From Phoronis australis (lineage: Eukaryota > Phoronida > Phoronidae): a stretch of 60,000 bases of DNA. The DNA lies in the NCBI GenBank assembly GCA_002633005.1, contig NMRA01000038.1, positions 831,329 through 891,328 on the forward strand, read 5' to 3'. How positions within the stretch are numbered: position 1 is the stretch's first letter; every line of letters begins with the position of its first letter. Position numbers and translations under genes: made by a program. Positions 29,001 to 41,000 of this stretch are shown here, piece after piece. The notes below the pieces were generated by a model. It was given only the letters and a program-made list of their open reading frames with translations. It searched no databases and was not told the origin of the DNA.

Positions 29001-32000
29001 TCTAACCTTTTTAAAATGCTTTTTGTACAGCTTTTCAAAAAAAGACCGTAGCTGAAACTGGTGTGAGTTTTTCTATAGTCCGCGAGCACAGCTCTCAAAA
29101 TGAGTTGGGGGTAGAGACCAGACTCGACTATGTTTTTGGACTAATGCATACCTTATAATTGGTAATTCACATGTTTAAAAAACATTAATAAATAAATATA
29201 TATAGTAAACCAATGTGTACCAGTTGGAGAATTATCCCATGACTGTTGATTAACTTTTATTTCATAAATGCTCTTGGCCTTTCAGGCACCTGAGCCAGTC
29301 AGAATCGACCCGAGAGCTTTCTTTGGTTTTGACCGACATCCATCAAAGCTAACTAAAGAGAAGACTCCAGAAAAGGTTGTGAACATTGAGATTGATAAAA
29401 AACAGGAAGTGAAGTCATCTGATACTGAGGTCAAAGAGCAAGATGATGATGATGAGACAGGCTCCCGGGTAGAGCAGATGACGGAAGTCGGTGAAGAGGC
29501 AGATGGCACTGACGAGTCATATTTTGAGACTGAAGACGGTATTATTTTTGAAAAAGAGTCAGATTTTCATGAAACTGAAAAAGAGATTGTGAAACATCCT
29601 CAAATAGCCATTGTAGAAAGTGATTTGATTGACTCCAAAAAGAATTCCAAAAGCTCGAGTGAGGAACTGGCAATAGATGATTTCTTTGTGACTTCAAGGC
29701 GCTCCCGTCAAAAAAGTGCCAACCAACCGAATAGGAACTCCGGTTCCAGTTTCACGATCTCAACTCCTACGGAATCGGTAAAGTCATTTGCCAGCTCTGT
29801 GGATTCGAACAACGGTCAGGACAAAGAGTCTGAGAGTTGTACATCAAATGACAAAACGCCAAACAATAATACAAATGCTAGGTTCTCAGAGATCTCAGAG
29901 GGGCTGAGCGAAAAGTTTATGGACTATATGGCAGATCGAGATATCCACTTAGTGTCGGATGGTTCTCATGCTGATAAGTCTAAGTGTATTTCAATGGACA
30001 GTGATGCTGTTGAAAGTTCTCGGACCACTTCATTAGAAATGGATGAAGAAATGAGATTAGATGCATTGAGTCGCTCTCATGCTGATGTAGGTAGGAATAA
30101 TGAGTCGATGGATGATACGTTAGACCGAATGGTGGACGTCAATGCCATGATACTGGGCTCGGATATCGATACGGAACTGTCTACCGTTACACGTAGCTCT
30201 GTGAGTTCTCAGGATGACAGTGTGTATGAAACACCAAAAGGAACAAATGACAACAAAGAAAATTGTGGTGATATTAGACGCCCAGACAGTTTGGCCTTGG
30301 ATAGAAAAACATCAAGAGATCTAGAAGTTGCTGTTGATTCTCCAACAGAGAATGAGAATGTGGGTCAAAATCTAAAGCGTAAGATATCCGTCGACGTGTC
30401 AGCACTTGAACTCAGTCAGGAGAGTCAGGCTTTGACGGAGATGAAGAAAACTGTCAGCGTAGACCCAGAGTTACTTCTTATGGACAACGTGTTTAAAACT
30501 CCTAGTCCCGTCGATGAGAATCAGCCAGAGCTAGCTGCCGTCTCTAGTACTGAAAGTCCGGTGGTTTCTAGTCAAGAGCAATTTTTCACTCCGATGACAT
30601 CAGTCAAAACACGCAAGGATAAGCCAATTGTTGACACCCCCATGGTGCGTGACACGAAGCCAGCGAAAAAGAGGCTTTTGCCTACTCTTCCTTTTGAGGC
30701 CATGTCAAGTGACCGAATACGGGGACAGGTTCTTGAAAAGGTCGGTCTTGGCAATACTAAAAACGTTGGCTTAGCTATCGAGTCGAATAATGTCAGTGGT
30801 CCAGAGGTATGTGTTGATCAGGATTCGAATAAAACTGAGAAAATGAAGACTTCAAATAAACACCAACCGATGGATGTTGATCCTGCTTCGATTAAAGAGG
30901 TGGAGACAATGGACACTGAGGTGTCACCTGATACGGTTGGTATCGCTGTCAGGGATGCAGAACTGATGTCGGCTGCTGTCACGGATACACCAGAGCTGGC
31001 AGCTGAAAAACCTCAGAAAATGGAAACAAATATTAATACTCCCGATGGAGATGTCGACACTCCCATGAAAGCTCTTGGTATCCTGCGGAAGGATACTCCA
31101 GAGATGGCAGTGAAGAGAGGGCGACTGCCGATGGAAGAAACGATAGACGTCAACCGCTCACTTGATACACCAACGAAAGAGTTCAACGCAAGCACTGCTG
31201 CAAGAAGGAAGGACTTCTTCAATAAAGTGACGGTTCCTGTGCGTATTGACCCCAATTCTGTGATAACAGGCCAGAAGAGTGAAAAGGCTGAGGAGAAAGC
31301 AGACGTGAATCTGAAGGAAGGGGAGACAATTGAGGAGTTTCCATTTGCTGATGAAAGCAGCCCAGATAAGACTCCTTTGGGTGGCAATGCTGAAGTGAAG
31401 ATGATTCAGGAAAGTTTTGAGGATATATCTGGAGTGAGTCATGATGAAGCAATGACTGGAAATGAGGAGAAAGTTTGTGATGTCAGCCAGTCACCAGCTC
31501 TTCCAGTGGCCGATGACCCCCCATCTGCTGAGAAGAAGGACAAAAAGGGCAAATTCAAGAAGAACAAGGACAAGAAAGAGAAAAGTAAATCCAAATCACC
31601 TGATCCTGGAGAGGGCACTAGTTGTGATATTGACAAGAAAGAGAAACGAAAGTCTTGGTTTGCCATGCTACTGTCTTCCAAGTCCAAGGACAAGAAAATG
31701 TCCGATTCCGTTGAGAAGGATGATGCAGCTGATTCCAAATCCCCATCAACGTCTGTTGAAACTGATGCAAAGAAAATCAGCAGTTCCAAACCTGAAAATG
31801 AAACTCCAACTATAACTAAGGATAAGAAAAGTAAAACGCCAAAGTCTAAAGAGAAGAAGAAGGATAAGAAGAAAGGAAAAGACAAAGCTACAGCTAATGA
31901 GGAGAGCATCGCGGAGAAGGTGAAAGAGTTGCGTCTACATGAGCGTCCTCTATCAATGACGTCAGAGGAAGATCGCCAACGTGTCACAGCTCATGTCAAG

Positions 32001-35000
32001 TCGATGACCAGAAGGGCCCCCAAAGCATCTGGTATGTTTTATTTGTCCATGCTGTAACAGAACTTTATAATTTTGTTTATTTTCTTGAGTTCTCTCATTT
32101 TTAAATCAAAATCGTGAATAATGATTGTGGCATTCTAGTAGCGTTTGATAATTGTGGCAATGTGGCTAATTGTCAAAACATGGTACATGTCGTCCATCGA
32201 ATGCTTTTAAGATTTTAGATTTTATACTCAGTTCTCATATACCATGTATTTGCTAAGTAAATGGTGTCTTGTCTGTTGCAGAGGATGATTTCACAGAGAC
32301 CGACAGCGACTTGAACGAGGTCGATAAGGAAGAGGTAATATTAACCATCATCAATGTTTCAAGTTCGCTTAATGTTGCAAGCAAACTGTGCGAGTGGATT
32401 GATTTTTGTTGTGTGAATATCAACTTGGATGTGTCGGTTTATTAGTTCTTATTCACTGGTGTCTTCACGTGTTGCAAGCCAATAGGCCGAGTTGGGGTGT
32501 TGTGAAATAGGTTAGGATTGGTGTTGATACCTGAGCTTACACAGGGATTTGTTTGAATTTCAATGTTGTAATGCACAGATGTATAAAGTTTGAGCTCAGT
32601 GTTATTGAAAGATTTCGCCTGTGCTTGAACTGCTCTTCTAGAATAATTTCAGTGTTAGTTGTCTGTATTTTCCTGTAATTTTTGTTTGTATTTCCTTACA
32701 TGCTATGTTTAGAACTTTGATCTTATGTGCGTATTGATAACGTGGACAGCTTATTGTAATCTACGCTTTGCCGAGTTTCTTGCTGTGAGTTTGTGACATT
32801 ATAGCACATTTTCAACAATAATTAAATTCTACACAGACGCAACGAGAAATGTTTTACCGTGGGACTTTGTTTTTTCAATTTTTTTTTCGCTGGTGATATA
32901 GTCCTCATCAATATCTAAAAATGCCTGAAAACAATTTGACAGGAGGTCACATTGGAATTAGGGTAAAAATAGAAACTTAAGGCTGCATATTACTGTGTTT
33001 AGCTGGCTATAACCAAAAATTGCATTTTTTACTCTCATAAAATCAATAAGAACAGTGAAGTCACAAGAAAATGCTTCAGAGTTTGTTGGTGTTAGCCAAT
33101 CCTAAAATTTTGAATTCGATAGTGTGTATTGCCTGTTACCTGAGTACCTGAGTTGGTGGCTCATTCGACAACATTTCAAGGTCAGATGACCATGGTAATA
33201 TTTTTAAATGCCAAAGTGCTTTGGTTAGATATTCATCATTGGCAGCTAAACAGGAGCGAAATGCCCGTTCAGTGATTATTCTCTCTTGGAAGAATGTACT
33301 TATAAATGCATGTATGGCACCTGCTTGTCAGGAATGGCAAGGCCTGTGGCCTGAAGGTGGCTCTGTTGTCTGGGGGTGCTTTCTCCAAAGCTCAGTTTTT
33401 GCGAGATGGTGCAAGATCAAGCATGTCCAGTGCAAACTTTCACTAGTTTTTGGCATCCTGAAATGTATGTCATCTAATCAAAATGGCCACCAGTGCAAAG
33501 TAATTGCTTAGCTATGCGGTCTATTGCCTTATGTGAATTAGACTACCGAATTTGTTATCTTTGTATATGCATCCTTGTAAATTAGTTTTTCTCATAGTGG
33601 CTGTGGAATTTAATAATGGTTATGTGTTATTTCCAACCCGATGAAGCTATTCCACTCTAGTGCATTTGTGTTGTACAAACTGTGACTCACCTCACCATTC
33701 AGGACCGCAAAGCCTTCCTACAGCGGAAACTGACCAGACGGCTTGCTCGGCGAATGAAAAGCGACGAGGGCACGAGAGAGCAAATCGCGCGACAGCTTTC
33801 TCAGCGACTCCAAACGGTACATGCATCGTGGCATGGTGCCTCGGGTTCTGTCTCTCTCTTTGTCACGCACATTCATAATCTAACTTATATAGCCAGTCTG
33901 TCCCGTCGGCTCGAGAGCACATTATAATGTTAACCTGTTGACCTAGTTTGGGTCGGGGTAGCTAACGTGTGTAGTCGTTGCAAAATGACATCACACTTGT
34001 CAAGTGAACGTTTTATTTACAAAAAGGAAGGTGTTGAATCACATTTTAATGTTGCCTGATTTAAAAATGAAATTTGATTTAAGTGAAACGCTTTCATTCT
34101 CAGGATTTTGGTCGACCAGATTTGTATTTTCTAAATTAAATCGTAACATATTAAACAAACAGGCTAAAAAAAGGCTCCTGTTCAATTGTTTCCAAATGCT
34201 ATAAATGTTTGCACGCAACTGTAGGACTAGCATTTGTTAACAAGGCTAGATAACCATACTAGGTTAACTTTGCTTGTAATCCTTTATGCTTTCTGTACGC
34301 GCGCTTGTGTGTGTGATTTAAGCTAGCTTCGTCGCTTGTAACTGACTACCACGAACACTCATATTTACAGCTTGATATTTTCCCGGTGTGGATACGACGC
34401 AACTCGCCTCTTTATCAGCTGTACTTGCTTAGTAGGCAAACACCACCTGTATGTATGTTATAGTGACAAAGACCTGCTTCCTTCCTGGGGGGTGTAGCTC
34501 TGTTGTATGCCATTGTGCAATATCATACCTCCAGAAAATCAAATAGAGTCGTAGTCCAAATGTTTTTCAACTACTGTACACTAAAATTTTTTCAATTTGT
34601 GACTGTTGAATTCACCATTTTTTCGTTTTAGGACATAGTATGAGTGATTCCAAATGTTTTTCAAGTGCAGCAAAATGTCTTCAGTTTGATCCTAAAACTG
34701 TGACTGAATTTGTCATGTTTCTGTTTTCCAACTCTTGCTCATGGCGTTGTTGCAAATGTTCTAACTTTTACCTAATGTTGTTCAGTGACAGCTGAACTGT
34801 GGACAACAAGCAAACAACAATGTAAAATTTTCTTAGAAGTTAGTGTTAATGAAACATTTGACTAAATTGAATTATTCCACTCATCCAAACTTGATAAAAA
34901 TTAATTTCCACTGTTCAACCTTGTTTTGTTGTATATTAAGCTGTAAAATTTCTCCTCTAATTGCTCTTCTTACTTTGCTAGAAGTGCATATATTATGTTA

Positions 35001-38000
35001 ATTGAACAAAGCTGTAAAGATGTCGATATGTTCTACCAAAAACAACATAGCAATGCCCCCATTTACCATTAGATAGCCTTTCTTTTTGTATTAACTTGAT
35101 GTCATCAATTGTAGTGGGGGACTCTTTACGCCTTGAAATTCACTTACTTGAAGTTCAGTTCTAAGACGATGGCGGTACTGGGAAAGAGGCTCGTATGTGG
35201 CTAGTGGTTTTTGTTTAAGATGGGAAACATAGTGCTATCAACTGAGAACTAGCTTTCTAGTAACTGAAGTTCAAAATATCTTGGAACCTAGCGAAGAGTC
35301 TTTCAACCCTTTTCACTTCAGTGATCATTGTAATGCCCCTGAATGTTCATAATCTTGTTGCTGACTTTCTAGCATTTGTCAATATCTTAGCGGACACTTA
35401 TGGTAGATGGTTGAGCGAATGTTTTAACAACTTAACTGAATTTCCCTGTATGGCAATGCGGTAATTCTCCACTTATTTCGCACACTCAACTCATTTCAAA
35501 CACCCAAAGTTATTTGTGAAAATAATATTTCGTCCCTCACTTATTTCGCGTGGTAGAAATCTCTTGTCGCACCCATTCCGCACACAGTCAGTTTTGCACT
35601 TCGAAAAGTCGTTAATTCTAGTAATAAACATCTCTTAAACTATTAGTAAGGCCTGAACATAGTATATTGACCACTTAATTCATCTATTCATATGGGATTC
35701 TCAAGCTATTATAATCATTAGATTAAAGAGAGGAGAGCATTAGTATGAATGCCCAGTCTCTAAGATCGTAACTCAAAAGAGTGTTTCAACAATAATGGGG
35801 TCTAAAGAACTTATAATATTGGAATAACATAAAGTAACTGAATCAGACCCCATTGCCAACACGTAGGCTGCATTTGTTAAATTCACACACGGCAGTAAGT
35901 GATGCTTGGTTACTCAGTTAATTTTACACACCTGTTAACTAAACTACGACATCTTAATATTCACTTTATTTGGTACGACCTGACTATCAGAACAATATAT
36001 TTACTTTGTGCAAAATAAGTGGGGAATTGCCGTAATACTTTGTGGAGATATCACCTTCTTTCGTTCATACTGACTGCTCTTCTATTCTCGTACTAGCTCT
36101 TAACTCATCATCTGGCGTTTCAGGATTAGGAGTGGCAGTAAATCTCTAGGAACTAGGTGTCACATTTCCAGGTATAGGCTGTTGGCTTGCGTGTCGTCAA
36201 CTGCTTTGGCACCTCACAACTCACCCGATGATGGTGTCGTCACGGTTATTAAGGCTTATGACATGCTTGTCACCACTGATAAAATGTTGCAGATTCATGT
36301 CACGAACGGATGTTTTTTTATAAAATAAGCAAATGCAAAGCTTATTGTCTTGTGAAAAATGAACAAGCTTTGCCAAGCACACAAAGCTTTTAATGGTGTG
36401 AATTCTCCTTTACATCAAACGCTTTGCTAGTAATGGGGACGATGACATGTGCACATGTTGATAATGACCACGTTTAGAAGATTCGTTGTTTAATATATTT
36501 GCATATCAGGCATTAGCAGAGATTGAGTTTTTCGAAAGTGACTCCCATGGACATATTATGGAGATTTTTTGTTACCCAAAACTCATTAAGTTTCATTTTC
36601 TCTTCATGTCTTTCCTAACTTATCTTTCACAATCACGTGACTGCTTTACATACCTGCTGTTTCCATGGATTTACCAGCTATGGTGTTTTCCTATGGATAT
36701 TGATAAAAAATCATTCTTCCCATAATCAGCTGTTAGTTAATCAAGTTAAAGCCACAACACCCTCAACATCATTAGTCAGTGGCTCCACCTGGAGTTCAAT
36801 GCGTACTATTACTTCCCTTGCACAATCAAATTCATTTTGTATATCACTTGGTGGTCGGGCTCAAATGCTGTTGCCTGGACATCAAAAATTACGTAGAAGT
36901 CCTGTTTTGTGCCTTTATGTGCACATATATGCTCTGCTGTCAAACTTTTCACTGCCACTTATATTTGCTGTCTCTGTTCAGATTATTTTCCAGTTTAAAC
37001 GCCTCCTCATCGTAAGTTCCGTGGTTTTCTGTCCATTATTGATAACCATATTTAACTGTTCTGCTGTCCGTTATTTGTTATTAAATCAAACTAATATGAT
37101 AATTGTTATTTGATTGGCCATCTTATGTTCATTTCTAACCTGCTCATAATTTATATTAACTTAACATTGCGTTACCTGCTGTTGGTACAAAGTATAATTA
37201 GAATGATTCTTGCTCTGGATTACAGCTAATTGGATGATTAGTTTATCAAAGATTGTCCTTGTTTTCTAGACGTCAACAGTTTGGATTTCTATTTCAAGAA
37301 TTCCCTTGTATACTGTGAAAATTAGGCTGTGTCAAGGCTAGAATATTACTTGGAATGAATATTTCTCATCCTGTGATAAATATCTCTGAATGTGAGGTAA
37401 TTAATATGTGAAGATGTCTGGTTATGCATTCAATTCAGTTGCAACACCCTTATGTGCACTCAATCAAAAGCTGGTAAGGCTACTTTGTAATGGTATAGCA
37501 GTTCGCGTGCTGAAGTGTTGTTTCATGGTCATTTATAGTCGGGCAAGGAGATGGATGCTGCCATGACCGAACGACTAAGCCGCAAGGTGCAGAGGGCAGC
37601 ACGTAAGCAGCAGAGACAGCAAGAGTTGAAGCGACTGCGTATGGCTCAGGAGATCCAGAGACAGCTGGAGGAAGTGGAGGTGAAACATAAGACGATGGAG
37701 GATAGGGGCGTGTCCCTGGAGAAGGTCCTGCGAGGGGAGGGTGACACAGGTGGGCTTACCTGGAGTTAAGGGTTGATGAATAGCAATGAATTCGAAACTT
37801 TGTCTATCGGATTGATCTTTTGGTTCTGTCCAGATCTATACTATTTTGGTATTATAACTTTTACCAGCACAAACTCTAGAAAGTTTGCACCATGTTAAGT
37901 CTGCTGACTGTTGAATCTCTGACTGAATATTAACAGTGGCAATGGCAATGATAATGATAATGCCCTTTATCCCCATTTGGAACTCTCCTTATGCTTATGT

Positions 38001-41000
38001 AGGACTTTATCAACTTTTCTGTGTATTTAGACTATTATCTACATATCTAAAGCTTTAAACTCTGGAAAAGTTTATATTTTCTGAACGTAGAAAGCCTGTA
38101 GAATTTGATGTTTTTGACTTAATACAAACCTGCTATTGTTTTGATCACGTGACAATGTCTTTAGTAAAATTTAGCAAAAAAGAAATAAATGTACTTCCAT
38201 AGCAAAACAAAGGTATCAATAACATGAACAAATTTCATTCGATATCAATGTTCAGGACAATATCGCTGTTACATACTTCTAATTGTCTTCATTTCATGCA
38301 ACTTGATTTTTTCAGAAAACTCATTAGGGTTCTATTTTTTGATGGCCTCCCATGCAAAAGTGGAAAAAGTTCATAAGCAATTTCTAACAGTGTTTTGAAA
38401 AGCAGTTCACAAAGCATGGTATCTGTTTCATGTGAATCTAGTCAGCCACTTCTGAGTATCGTGTTCCGAACTATTCGATGGTCCTGCATAACCTTAAACT
38501 CCTTTATTGTTCTTCAGAGCTGAGCAAGAAGCCAGAGGATGAACTCATGCAAGAATGGTTCAACTTGGTCCACGAAAAGAATGTGCTAGTACGCTACGAG
38601 TCTGAGTTGATGGTCAGGTAAGATGGTGGTAACTGTCTTGTTCTTAATTTCAGTATTAGACTTACTGTTTCTGGTTGAAACAGCTGACTTCTCCTGTATC
38701 ATGTATTCATCATTTTCCAGCTTATGTAAAATAGCCTGCTCAAAGTGGAAGTCCAGCATTAGATTTGTTTTTTGACTGCACTGCCATTGGATGAGTGAAA
38801 TGTTACATCAATATAATTATTCAAGTATTCCCAGCCATGACCCAGACAGTGAACCAAAAATGTCATGCCAGTCATATGAACATTAGTCTTGGTTGTGGCC
38901 AATTTTTATAAATTAACCAATTGCAGGTATTATGCAGATAATGATGTTTTGGTGACCTGTGACCTCTCTGATATGATTCAATGTAAACGTAATCTAACTG
39001 TCGTGTTTGTTTTTTGAAGGGCTAAAGAACTGGAGCTGGAAGACAGACACAGTCGACTAGAGCAAGCTTTAAGAGAGAAGATGGAGATGGAAGGTGAGTA
39101 GATCATGCCCCGGTGTTTAAGGCTGTAATGCTATGGGACTGTAATTGTGAGAGTCTGACTTGGAAGGCTGTAATTCTATTGGACTGTAATTGTGAGAGTT
39201 GGACTTTGAAGGCTGTAATTCTACTGGACTGTAATTATGAGAGTTGGTCTTTGAAGGCTGTAATTCTATTGGACTGTAATTGTGAGAGTTGGACTTTGAA
39301 GGCTGTAATTCTATGGGACTGTAATTGTGAGAGTTGGACTTTGAAGGCTGTATTTCTATGGGACTGTAATTGTGAGAGTTGGACTTTGAAGGCTGTATTT
39401 CTATGGGACTGTAATTGTGAGAGTNAATTCTATGGGACTGTAATTATAAGAGTTGGACTTTGAAAGCTGTAATTCTATTGGACTGTAATTGTGAGAGTTG
39501 GACTTTGAAGGCTGTAATTCTATTGGACTGTAATTGTGAGAGTTGGTCTTTGAAGGCTGTAATTCTATTGGACTGTAATTGTTAGAGTTGGACTTTGAAG
39601 GCTGTATTTCTATGGGACTGTAATTGTGAGAGTTGGATTCTGTTTAGTAGGAAGGAATAGTTGCCCTAATGACTTTAAATCTTCACATGAAGCATGTCTT
39701 GGTGCACTGATCAAAGAATGATGTGAAACTTGTTCCAGTTTGGCACCCTTTCTTTGCACTCCTTCACGGAAAGTGATTTGAAATAAGCAAGTTCTGGAAC
39801 GTGTCATATTATCTCTGAAACATTTTGTTTTAAAGCAGCTGGTTTGGACCACTAGCGCTGCTGAATTGGTGTCAACTTGTTTTTTTACTTAGACGAGAAA
39901 TAATTTTTGGTCTTGCAAAGAATTGATGGTTGGTTATTGCTCAAGAGATTTCTTTGTGCATAAAATGACGGCTACGACACGTCAACGACATGTCAACGAC
40001 ACGTCAACGACATGTCAACTTGTAGAGCTTTATCTCAAGCAACAGTGAACTATTCTTTCCAACCCCAGAAATTACACCGATTTCTTAACGGTAAGCTGTT
40101 TAAATCAGACTCTAGTTCATGTCCGCATAGCTATGTGGTTGTTCGTAGGCGGCGACACTGAGCTTGTGAAACTATTCACCTTGTAAAACAGTTCAATGAA
40201 ATGTAGCCTTGGTATGTTAAACTTAACTAATCTCTGTCTGTCTCTACCTGCCACAGAGTCTAAGAAGACTGTAGAAGACACCGAGAAGGAGAAGAAGATT
40301 CTAGAAGAACTGTTGGATGTTGTGGAGCAGAGAGATGCCCTTGTCAAGCTATTGGAGGAGGATAGACTAAGGTGGGTGCTGTTGAGGCCTGCGTCTTGAA
40401 AATGTTTCTATTTGCTTTGAACTGCTGACTGTAGCCTTGACCAAGCTCTGTCAAACTTGAGAGGAAGTCATCTTACTTGATATTTTCTCCAAGCTTGAAT
40501 ATTCGTGCTCACTAAACATTGCTTAATTAGCTTGAAAAGGTAAATCAGGCGTGTCAAAAAGTCTTGAGTAAGCGTGATGGAGTGGTCACCATTTTCTTTG
40601 CCTCTCAGTAACGATTGCTGCGCAAAATTTTTGTTAAGATACATGTGGAATTGAGGTTACAAGGATTTGACAACTCAAGGCAATCTGTGCTAAGACTGGT
40701 TGCCTTGGTCATTGTTAGAGGGCTAGGTTCTGGGAGTTATCCCATTCCATTATTGTTGATTCTGTGTGCTTGTTTAGCCTCTTGGATATTTTTATCAGAG
40801 GTTATAGGATCACGCACCTGCAATTGTGCAAGCCACGCTGGGTTGTGTATAAAAGTCATGCAGCTATCACAAATTTAAGAGTAACTGCCACCTTCATTAA
40901 CTATAATTATGCACTATTGAAAGGAAGCTATTATACTTGGCTGATCCTTTTGGTCGGTGAATGAAGGTTTAGCCAATGTAATTATTAGTATACCACAGCC

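Noticed and set aside
31013-31987. Long minus-strand ORFs opposite exon 21
   Set aside because: Shadow frames of a biased Ser/Asp/Lys-rich coding exon; no motif and no separate gene structure.
36637-37113. 158-codon ORF with hydrophobic stretches in intron 23
   Set aside because: Overlapped by other open frames, AT-rich composition, no recognisable family; hydrophobicity follows from T-rich sequence.
39113-39463. ORF of repeated Cys/Trp peptides
   Set aside because: Product of the 45-bp minisatellite in intron 26 and crosses an n.
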